From Actinoplanes cyaneus (lineage in GTDB: Bacteria > Actinomycetota > Actinomycetes > Mycobacteriales > Micromonosporaceae): a stretch of DNA of 64,000 nt. The position numbers were made by a program, and so were the translations under genes. This document shows, one piece after another, positions 26,814 to 33,430 of this stretch (the stretch's first letter is position 1; each line of letters opens with the position of its first letter). The stretch covers positions 310,001 through 374,000 of the forward strand of contig NZ_BOMH01000028.1 in NCBI RefSeq assembly GCF_016862095.1. Direction: 5' to 3'. Under the pieces are notes generated by a model. That model searched no databases. It was not told the origin of the DNA and saw nothing but the letters and a program-made list of their open reading frames with translations.

Positions 26814-28130
26814 GTGACTTTCACCTGGGGCGTGGCCACCAGCGCCTACCAGATCGAGGGGGCCGCCGCCGAGGACGGGCGCACGCCGTCCATCTGGGAC
26901 ACCTTCGCGCACGAGGTCGTCGGCGAGCACGGCGACGTGGCGTGCGACCACTACCACCGGATGCCTGACGACGTCGCGCTGATCAAGAGCCTGGGCGTGG
27001 ACGCGTACCGCTTCTCGGTCTCCTGGCCCCGGGTCCAGCCGGGTGGGCGCGGGCCGGCAAATCTGCCCGGCCTGGACTTCTACGACCGCCTGGTCGACGA
27101 GTTGCTCGGCAACGGGATCACGCCGTGGACCACGATCTACCACTGGGATCTGCCGCAGGAGCTGGAGGACGACGGCGGCTGGACGAACCGGGACACCGCG
27201 TACCGGATGGCCGAGTTCGCCGGGATCGTCGCCGCCCGGCTGGGCGACCGGGTCACGAACTGGCAGACGCTGAACGAGCCGTGGTGCGTGGCCTATCTCG
27301 GGTATCAGCACGGGGTGCACGCGCCCGGGCGCCGTTCGCTGGACGACGCGCTGAAGGCCACTCACCACCTGCTCCTGGCGCACGGACTCGCCGCCTCTGT
27401 CATGAAGAAGCCGGACAACTCGGTCGGCATCGCCCTGAACATCGGCACGGCGACGCCCCACACCGACGACCCTCTGGACGTCGCCGCGGCCTGGCGCGCG
27501 GACGGCAACGTGACCCGCATCTTCCTGGACCCCCTGGTGCACGGCCACTACCCCGCGGACGTGCTGGCGGACCTCGCCGCCCGGGGCCACAGCCTGCCGG
27601 TCCGGGACGGCGACCTGGCGATCATCAACCAGCGGCCGGACGTGCTGGGCGTCAACTTCTACTTCGGACAGGACTTCGCCGGGCGCGACGAGCACGGCAA
27701 CACGCAGGACGCGGACGGCTTCCCCGTCGTCCGGGAGATCCAGCCCGACGTGCCGCGGACCGCGATGGACTGGCCGATCACCCCGGACCGGTTCACCACA
27801 CTGCTGCTGCGGTTGCACCGCGACTACGGCGTGCCGCTCGCGGTGACCGAGAACGGCGCGGTCTACGACGACGTGCCCGCCGCGGACGGCTTCGTCGCCG
27901 ACGAGGAGCGGACCGCGTACCTTCGCGACCACATCGCGGCGACGCGCGCGGCGCGGGAACAGGGCGCCGACGTACGCGGATACTTCGCCTGGTCCCTGAT
28001 GGACAACTTCGAGTGGGCCGAGGGTTACGGGCGGCGGTTCGGCCTGGTCGCGGTCGACTACGAGACCCAGCGGCGGACGCCGAAACAGAGTGCGCTGTGG
28101 TTCCGGGACCGCATACGCTCCGGGCTGTGA
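26814..28130 (+). CDS. GH1 family beta-glucosidase
   Basis: 438 residues. A GH1 (alpha/beta)8 barrel: FTWGVATSAYQIEGAAAEDG at the N-terminus, the acid/base Glu in TLNEPWC, LGVNFYFGQ, the nucleophile Glu in VTENGAVYDD, and the aglycone region YFAWSLMDNFEWAEGYGRRFG. There is no signal peptide, so it acts in the cytoplasm on imported beta-glucosides such as cello-oligosaccharides. GTG 26814 has GGGGGAAC at about 8 nt. It is probably in the LacI-controlled unit, though the hairpin at 26750 separates it from the transporter genes. Confidence 0.94.
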   Translation: MTFTWGVATSAYQIEGAAAEDGRTPSIWDTFAHEVVGEHGDVACDHYHRMPDDVALIKSLGVDAYRFSVSWPRVQPGGRGPANLPGLDFYDRLVDELLGNGITPWTTIYHWDLPQELEDDGGWTNRDTAYRMAEFAGIVAARLGDRVTNWQTLNEPWCVAYLGYQHGVHAPGRRSLDDALKATHHLLLAHGLAASVMKKPDNSVGIALNIGTATPHTDDPLDVAAAWRADGNVTRIFLDPLVHGHYPADVLADLAARGHSLPVRDGDLAIINQRPDVLGVNFYFGQDFAGRDEHGNTQDADGFPVVREIQPDVPRTAMDWPITPDRFTTLLLRLHRDYGVPLAVTENGAVYDDVPAADGFVADEERTAYLRDHIAATRAAREQGADVRGYFAWSLMDNFEWAEGYGRRFGLVAVDYETQRRTPKQSALWFRDRIRSGL

Positions 28131-28951
28131 CCGATTATCTGACCGTCAACCGCGCCAACTGGGACGAACGGGCCCCGGCGCACGCAGCCTCCGCCGGCTA
28201 CGGTTTCGCGAAGTTCGCCGCCGACCCGGCGCACCTCAGCGACGTGGTCGCGTTCGACCGGCCGCTGCTCGGTGACCTCACCGGGCAGCGGGCCGTGCAC
28301 CTGCAGTGCCACATCGGCACCGACACGCTCTCGCTGTCCCGCCTCGGCGCCACGGTGACCGGCCTCGACTTCTCCGGCGAGTCCCTGAAGCAGGCGCGCG
28401 CGCTGGCCGCCTCGGCGAACGTGGACATCCCGTTCCTGGAGAGTGACGTCTACGCCGCCCGGGACGTGCTCGACGGCGAGTTCGACCTGGTCTACACCGG
28501 GATCGGCGCGCTCGGCTGGCTGCCGAGCATCGAACGCTGGGCTGCCACCGTCGCCTCCCTGCTCGCCCCCGGCGGGCGCCTGTTCATCCGCGAGGGCCAC
28601 CCGGTCCTCTGGTCCCTCGAATACGAGCGCACCGACGACGTGATCGCGTTGTCCGAGCCGTACTTCGAGCAGGAGGCGCCGATGGTGTTCGACGAGCCGG
28701 GCACCTACGTCGACACCGATCACCAGTTCACCCACACGGTCACGCACGAGTGGAACCACGGCCTCGGCGAGATCGTCACCGCGGTCCTCTCCGCCGGCCT
28801 GACCCTGACCGGCCTGGTCGAGCATCAGAGCGTGCCGTGGAACGCGCTGCCCGGCCGCATGCGCGAGATCGGCAACGGTGAGTGGCAGCTCGCCGATCGC
28901 CCCGAGCGCCTGCCGCACACCTACACCCTCCAGGCCCGAAAGCCGATCTAG
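28127..28951 (+). CDS. SAM-dependent class I methyltransferase
   Basis: 274 residues. It begins with the pattern NRANWDERAPAHAASAGYG, and motif I reads AVHLQCHIGTDTLSLSRLGA, a Cys-His variant of the usual glycine-rich loop found in one subgroup of Methyltransf_25-like proteins. Motif II is VTGLDFSGESLKQAR, and a later conserved block is LAPGGRLFIREGHPVLWSL. GTG 28127 overlaps the beta-glucosidase stop by 4 nt, so the two are translationally coupled, although a link between a methyltransferase and glucoside breakdown is not obvious. The substrate is unknown. Confidence 0.87.
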   Translation: MTDYLTVNRANWDERAPAHAASAGYGFAKFAADPAHLSDVVAFDRPLLGDLTGQRAVHLQCHIGTDTLSLSRLGATVTGLDFSGESLKQARALAASANVDIPFLESDVYAARDVLDGEFDLVYTGIGALGWLPSIERWAATVASLLAPGGRLFIREGHPVLWSLEYERTDDVIALSEPYFEQEAPMVFDEPGTYVDTDHQFTHTVTHEWNHGLGEIVTAVLSAGLTLTGLVEHQSVPWNALPGRMREIGNGEWQLADRPERLPHTYTLQARKPI

Positions 28952-29252
28952 CCGTACGCCGTGAGCCGCCCGTGCCCCGGCCCGCGCCCGTGCGAAACCC
29001 ACGCGACGCGGCTGGTGCTCACGGTAGGCAACGCGGGTCGCGCTGTTCGGCTGGTTCTCATGGGCGTTATCCGGGACGGATAACGCCCATGAGAACCAGC
29101 CGGGAGGGTGGGGCGCGGCTGGGGCTGGAGCGGCGGCGGGCTCGCGTGGTCCCGGGTGTTGTGGATCGGGGCACTGGGGATGTTGATGCGGGCCTGTCGG
29201 TGACGGCGGGGGCGGCCGGCCACGGGACTCTTCCGGGCCGGCCACGGGCGTT
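28952..29252. repeat. Convergent gap with a perfect 26-bp palindrome
   Basis: 29048-29073 and 29077-29102 are perfect 26-bp inverted arms (outer sequence CGGCTGGTTCTCATGGGCG) around a 3-nt loop. A single arm of the same family lies just upstream (29009-29024, CGGCTGGTGCTCACGG). No gene is supported in the 301-nt gap. It lies at the convergent ends of the methyltransferase and the diguanylate cyclase. Confidence 0.85.
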
Positions 29253-30767
29253 TCACGTGCGTACTGCGGAATGGTTCTGATCGGTTTTGACCTGGTTCCG
29301 GCCGGATCGTTTCGCGGCATAGAGCAGATCGTCGGCGCGCATCAGCGCGTCCTTGCGGTCCTCGCCGGGGCGGATCTCGGTCACGCCGATGCTGGTGGTG
29401 ACCTTGAGCCCGGCGGCGACCGCCGGCCAGTCGTGGCCCTCGATGCCGGCGCACAGCGTCGCGCAGTGGGACGCGGCCTCGGTCGCGCCGGCCCGGAGGA
29501 CCAGCAGGAACTCCTCGCCGCCGAGCCGGCCGGCGAACCCGGGCACGGCGTCGAGCAGGCTCGCCAACCGGCGCAGCACCTCGTCCCCGGTCGCGTGCGA
29601 GTACGTGTCGTTGACCTGCTTGAAGTGGTCCAGGTCGACGAGCGCGACGCTGACCGGCCCGCCGTCGGCGAGCGCCGCGGTCAGCTCGATCTCGCAGCGG
29701 CGGCGGTTGCCGAGGCCGGTCAGCGGATCGCGTTCGGCGACGTCCCACGCCTGCTCGACGGCGAACTGCGCGTGGGCGAACTTGGCCGCGACCGCGCTCT
29801 GCCGCGTCCGCAGAGCCTCCCACGCCTCATGGAATTCGCACATCCTGCGGTATGCCGTCTCGAAGTCCCCGGCGCCGGCATGACAGGCCGCCAGCGCGCG
29901 CAGCGCCTCCGCCTCCGACTCGGGCCGATCCCGCTCGGCGGCGAGCTCCCGGCAGCGCAGCAGGGTTCGCACCGCGCCGTCGGCGTCGCCGCGCCGGCGT
30001 TCGATCTCGGCCAGGGTGAGCAATGCCGCCGGGACCGCGTCCGAGTCGGTGGCCGGCGCGTTCGCGATCGCGTCGAGGACCACCGTCCCGGCCTCCTCGG
30101 GGCGGCCGGTCTCCAGCAGCACCCGGGCGACGGTGTCCGCGCACGAGCAGTTGAGCTGCCGGCCGGCCGTCTCCGCCCGGGAGCGCATCCGCTCGACCAT
30201 CACCGCGGCGGCGTCCAGGTCGCCGCTCTGGTAGGCGCACCAGGCCCAGTTGTTGAGATTCGCGATCTCCAGCTCGGGAAAGCCGGACGCCTCCGCCTCA
30301 CGCTGCGCGGCCGCGAACTCGGCGGTCTCCAGCTCGTGCAGGCCCTGATCGTTCACCAGCACGGCCAGGATGATCGCGTGGTCCGCGCGGATCGTCGCCG
30401 GGTCGCCGGGCTGCAGCATCCGGACCGATCGGAGCGAGTGCCCGACCGCTGTCGCGCTGTCCCCGATCCGCCACACGCCGCCGGCGATGATCGCGTGCGC
30501 CTTGGCCCGCACCAGCCGGTCGTTGCTGGTGCCCAGCAGGGTGCGAGCCGTCTGCACCGCCTCCGGCACCCGGCCGTTCCGGTTGTCCAGCTCGGCCTGG
30601 ATCAGCCGGGCCAGGTCGGCGCTGCGCCGGTCACCGGCCTGTTCGGCGGCCGTGATCAGCGCCCGGGCGCGATCCGCCAGGCCGGCGTGCGACGCGTACG
30701 TGTCCACGACGAGCTGCTCGACCAGGTTTCCCAGCGAAGGTGACGGCACGTTGCGCCTCATCGCCAT
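29253..30767 (-). CDS. Diguanylate cyclase (GGDEF) with TPR-like N-terminal region
   Basis: 504 residues. The first ~330 residues are all-helical with repeated Ala/Leu-rich pairs (DLARLIQAELDNRNGRVPEAVQTARTLL, GDLDAAAVMVERMRSRAE, LLTLAEIERRRGDADGAVRTLLR), like TPR repeats. The last ~165 residues are a GGDEF domain: DPLTGLGNRR, VALVDLDHFKQVND, and the active site GGEEF (in RLGGEEFLLVLR). The usual product-inhibition site RxxD five residues before GGEEF is absent. It should make cyclic di-GMP, a developmental switch in actinomycetes, with the TPR-like part sensing a partner. The start is ATG 30767 or 30761; a -10 TAAACT lies 11 nt before 30767. Confidence 0.88.
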   Translation of the reverse strand: MAMRRNVPSPSLGNLVEQLVVDTYASHAGLADRARALITAAEQAGDRRSADLARLIQAELDNRNGRVPEAVQTARTLLGTSNDRLVRAKAHAIIAGGVWRIGDSATAVGHSLRSVRMLQPGDPATIRADHAIILAVLVNDQGLHELETAEFAAAQREAEASGFPELEIANLNNWAWCAYQSGDLDAAAVMVERMRSRAETAGRQLNCSCADTVARVLLETGRPEEAGTVVLDAIANAPATDSDAVPAALLTLAEIERRRGDADGAVRTLLRCRELAAERDRPESEAEALRALAACHAGAGDFETAYRRMCEFHEAWEALRTRQSAVAAKFAHAQFAVEQAWDVAERDPLTGLGNRRRCEIELTAALADGGPVSVALVDLDHFKQVNDTYSHATGDEVLRRLASLLDAVPGFAGRLGGEEFLLVLRAGATEAASHCATLCAGIEGHDWPAVAAGLKVTTSIGVTEIRPGEDRKDALMRADDLLYAAKRSGRNQVKTDQNHSAVRT

Positions 30768-30846
30768 GACCGGGCCGCAGTTTAGAGAACTGATCGGATC
30801 GGGTACCTGCCGCGCATCCCGGTACCCCCGGCTTAGGAGGCTCTCG

Positions 30847-31047
30847 ATGCGCGCAGGCGCGGTCATCATCGTCATCTGGCTTTTGCTCGGTCTGGTCGCC
30901 GCCTTCGAGCGCGGCTACTTCAAGGACACCGGCGACGCGAGTTGCGCGAAGGCCGGAACGGTGATCGTCACGACGATCGCCGGTCCGCTGAACTGGCTCG
31001 GCGTCAACCCGAAGATCAAGTGTGAGGTCCCGCCGCCGTCGAAGTGA
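30847..31047 (+). CDS. Small membrane protein, 66 aa
   Basis: The translation begins MRAGAVIIVIWLLLGLVAAF, a single transmembrane helix or uncleaved signal anchor, then ERGYFKDTGDASCAKAGTV and a second hydrophobic segment (VIVTTIAGPLNWLGVN), ending KIKCEVPPPSK. Two Cys residues are present. The ATG has TTAGGAGG 6 nt upstream, a near-perfect ribosome site. Similar two-segment small membrane proteins are common in Micromonosporaceae; no function is known. It is divergent from the diguanylate cyclase gene. Confidence 0.78.
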   Translation: MRAGAVIIVIWLLLGLVAAFERGYFKDTGDASCAKAGTVIVTTIAGPLNWLGVNPKIKCEVPPPSK

Positions 31048-31196
31048 TCTTCCGGTCTTCAGTGGCCGATGAGGCGTCTGCTTCCCTTGGCCGAGGTCGT
31101 CGGGCCGCCGCGTTGCGCGGCGGCCCTCGGCGATCCGGGTTCGGCGATCCCAGGTTCGGTGATCCGGCGGGTTCGGCGGCCCTGGCGGATTCGGGC

Positions 31197-31227
31197 TTGA
31201 GCTGGAGTGCGCTCCAGGTCCTAGCGT
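31197..31227 (+). promoter_or_regulatory. MerR-type promoter with palindromic spacer
   Basis: -35 TTGAGC (31197-31202) and -10 TAGCGT (31222-31227) are separated by 19 bp, longer than the normal 17, and the spacer holds the near-palindrome CTGGAGTGCGCTCCAG (31202-31217). An over-long spacer filled by an operator is the hallmark of MerR-activated promoters. The -10 ends 7 nt before ATG 31235, so the gene is probably leaderless. Confidence 0.7.
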
Positions 31228-31234
31228 CCTGGTC

Positions 31235-32185
31235 ATGGAGCTACGGAACTTCGGACGACTCGGGCAGATCAGCGCACTCACCCTGGGCGGCGGCGGCATC
31301 GGCGGCGTCTGGGGCACGACCGACAGGCGCGAGGCGGTGGCCACCGTGCACGCCGCACTCGACGCCGGCATCACGATGCTGGACCTGGCGCCGGGCTACG
31401 GCATCGACTTCGAGTCGGAGCGGGTGGCCGGCGAGGCACTCCGGACAGCCCGGAAGGACGTATTGATCACGTCGAAGGTGGGGCTGCCGGACGACGACGA
31501 GCGTGACTTCGCGCAGCGCATCCGGCGCAGCCTCACCGCCAGCCTGGGCCGGCTGGGTCGCGACCACCTCGACCTCTTCGTGCTGCACAGCCAGATCCGC
31601 GCCGCGACGCCGGCGCGCGAGACGATCGGCTGGAACGAGTACCACGAGGCCGCCGCGGAGTTCGTGCGCCTGCGGGACGAGGGGCTGATCCGCGCCTGGG
31701 GCATCACCGCGATCGGCCACCCGGACAGCGTGATCGCCGCTCTCGGTGACACACCGCGACCGGACGCGGCGCAGGTGGTCGTGAACGCTCTCGACCTGCA
31801 GGCGGACTGGTACTTCCCGGGGGTCGGTCCGCGCAGCGACGACATCGTCCGCGCCGCGAACGCCGGTCAGGTGCAGGTCATGGGCATCCGCGCGGTGGCC
31901 GCCGGGGCGTTGACGTCCACGATCGACCGTACGACGGAGCCGGGCGCCCCGGTCGCCGCCGACTTCGCCCGGGCCGAGCCGTTCCGGAAACTGGCCGCGG
32001 AGTGGGGCACGTCGCCGGCCACGCTCGCGCACCGGTACGCCCTGTCCGTGCCCGGCGTCTCGACCGTGGTGCTCGGTGTGAAGAACCGGGCCGAGCTCGA
32101 CGAGTGCCTGGCGGCGGAGGCGGCGGGGCCGCTCCCGGCGTCCGGGGTGGACGCCATCGCGGCGTTGCGGGTCGCCGCCCGCTGA
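31235..32185 (+). CDS. Aldo/keto reductase
   Basis: 316 residues. The catalytic tetrad can be placed: Asp and Tyr in MLDLAPGYGIDF, Lys in LITSKVG, His in LFVLHSQI. The C-terminal NADPH-binding part includes TSPATLAHRYALSVPGVSTVVLGVKN. The N-terminal LGQISALTLGGGGIGGVWG is typical of the family. These enzymes reduce carbonyls with NADPH. It is controlled by a MerR-type promoter, yet no merR gene is next to it. The substrate is unknown; a role in aldehyde or stress detoxification is inference. Confidence 0.92.
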   Translation: MELRNFGRLGQISALTLGGGGIGGVWGTTDRREAVATVHAALDAGITMLDLAPGYGIDFESERVAGEALRTARKDVLITSKVGLPDDDERDFAQRIRRSLTASLGRLGRDHLDLFVLHSQIRAATPARETIGWNEYHEAAAEFVRLRDEGLIRAWGITAIGHPDSVIAALGDTPRPDAAQVVVNALDLQADWYFPGVGPRSDDIVRAANAGQVQVMGIRAVAAGALTSTIDRTTEPGAPVAADFARAEPFRKLAAEWGTSPATLAHRYALSVPGVSTVVLGVKNRAELDECLAAEAAGPLPASGVDAIAALRVAAR

Positions 32186-32230
32186 CCGCCGGGCGGTGCC
32201 GGGGACGCACCCGGCACCGTCCGCCGCTTC

Positions 32231-32599
32231 TCAGCGGACCCAGGGCGGGCTGATCTCCGAGCCGTCCGGCAGGGTCGCCCGCAGGCCGACGCTGGTGGTC
32301 ACCCAGGCCTCGGCGCCCTCGTCGCTGTCGATGCCGAACTCGGCGCCGGCCGGGACCCGCAGCACGTCGCCCGGGCCGAGCTCGTCGACAACTCCGTCGA
32401 GGTAGACCTTGACCCGGCCGCTGAGCAGAAGCAACACCTCCTCCTTGCCGACCCGGTGCCGGACACCCGCGGTTCCGCCGGCGATCTGCAGCCGCCAGGC
32501 GCACAGCTCCTCGCTGCCGGCCGCGGGTGACACGTACGAATGGAAGACCGAGCCGTGCAGGTGATGCAGAACGGCCTGGTCGTGACGGTGGATTCCCAT
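32231..32599 (-). CDS. Cupin-domain protein
   Basis: 122 residues, a single cupin_2 barrel. Cupin motif 1 is altered (GTAGVRHRVGKEEVLLLLSGRV: His and Glu ligands HR...EE are visible) and motif 2 reads LGPGDVLRVPAGAEFGIDS, where the usual final His is absent, so metal binding is uncertain. ATG 32599 has GGAGGG 7 nt upstream; the longer opening to TTG 32623 lies inside the operator region. It is divergent from a MarR gene across a 38-bp palindrome, so the MarR protein very likely controls it. Confidence 0.85.
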   Translation of the reverse strand: MGIHRHDQAVLHHLHGSVFHSYVSPAAGSEELCAWRLQIAGGTAGVRHRVGKEEVLLLLSGRVKVYLDGVVDELGPGDVLRVPAGAEFGIDSDEGAEAWVTTSVGLRATLPDGSEISPPWVR

Positions 32600-32617
32600 C
32601 CCACTTCCCTCCAGATT

Positions 32618-32655
32618 GGTCAAGCTGCTTGACTAAATAGTCAAGCAGCTTGACC
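32618..32655. promoter_or_regulatory. 38-bp palindromic MarR operator
   Basis: The two 18-bp arms (GGTCAAGCTGCTTGACTA and its complement) meet at a 2-nt centre, covering 32618-32655 in the 75-nt gap between divergent starts. Each arm contains TCAAGCTGCTTGA, itself almost palindromic, so two MarR dimers could bind side by side. TTGACT hexamers inside it may double as -35 elements. Confidence 0.8.
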
Positions 32656-32674
32656 TCCATGTCAAACTGTTTCT

Positions 32675-33118
32675 GTGCGACGTGATCTTCTGGACCTGCC
32701 GGTGCTGCTCCTGGGCGCCGCATCAGCCCTGGTCGACGGCATCAACGAGCGCGTACGGGCGGGCGGCTTCACCGACCTGCGCCCGGCCCACGGTTTCGCC
32801 TTCGTCAGGCTCGCCCCCGACGGCGCCACCGTCGTCGAGCTCGCCGAGCACCTGGGCGTCACCAAGCAGGCCGCCAGCCAGATGGCCGACGAACTGGTCC
32901 GCAAGGGCTACGTGGAACGCCGGCCGCACCCGTCGGATGCCCGCGCCCGCCTGCTGACCCTCACCGAACGGGGCTGGGCCTGCACCCGCGCCGCCGACGA
33001 GGCAGCCATCGCGGTGCTGCAACCCTGGGCCGACGCGCTGGGGCCGGCTCAGTTGTCCGCCGTCCGCACGGCCCTGTCCCGGCTGGCCGTCCCCGGCCGC
33101 ATCCGCCCGACCTGGTGA
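32675..33118 (+). CDS. MarR-family transcriptional regulator
   Basis: 147 residues. The winged-helix core LRPAHGFAFVRLAPDGATVVELAEHLGVTKQAASQMADELVRKGYVERRPHPSDARARLLTLTERG is complete, with the DxRxxxLxLT wing. GTG 32675 follows the operator by 19 nt and lacks a clear Shine-Dalgarno sequence. It probably represses itself and the divergent cupin gene through the 32618-32655 palindrome. The inducing ligand is unknown. Confidence 0.88.
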   Translation: MRRDLLDLPVLLLGAASALVDGINERVRAGGFTDLRPAHGFAFVRLAPDGATVVELAEHLGVTKQAASQMADELVRKGYVERRPHPSDARARLLTLTERGWACTRAADEAAIAVLQPWADALGPAQLSAVRTALSRLAVPGRIRPTW

Positions 33119-33430
33119 CCGGGGCGCACGCGCCGGCTGGCACTGACGGCTCCCCTCAGGCGCCAAACCAACCGTCAACGCCAGCTCGAACCAGCCGGCT
33201 GGCACTAACGGCTCCCACCAGGCGCCAAACCAACCGTCAACGCCAGCTCGAACCAGCCGGCTGGCACTGACGGCTCCCTCCCGGCGCCAAACCAACCCTC
33301 AGCGCCAGCTGAAACCAGTCGGCTGGCACTGACGGCTCCTCATGAGCTCGGGGAGAACCGTGAGCACCAGCCGGAACGCGGAACTGCCCGCCGGAGACGA
33401 CCCCGGCGGGCAGTGCGGAAGCGCTGAGCG
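33119..33430. repeat. 62-bp tandem repeat, four units, in a convergent gap
   Basis: Units begin CGGCTGGCACT(G/A)ACGG at 33134, 33196, 33258 and 33320, an exact 62-bp period. The fourth unit diverges and ends at about 33375 with GTGAGCACCAGCCGG. Within each unit GCTGGCACTGACGG pairs imperfectly with CCGTCAACGCCAGC. It belongs to the GGCTGG...CCAGCC palindrome family. No gene is supported in this 312-nt gap between convergent genes. Confidence 0.88.

Noticed and set aside
33119-33430. Possible CRISPR array
   Set aside because: The 62-bp units are nearly identical over their whole length, with no unique spacers and no cas genes; it is a simple tandem repeat.
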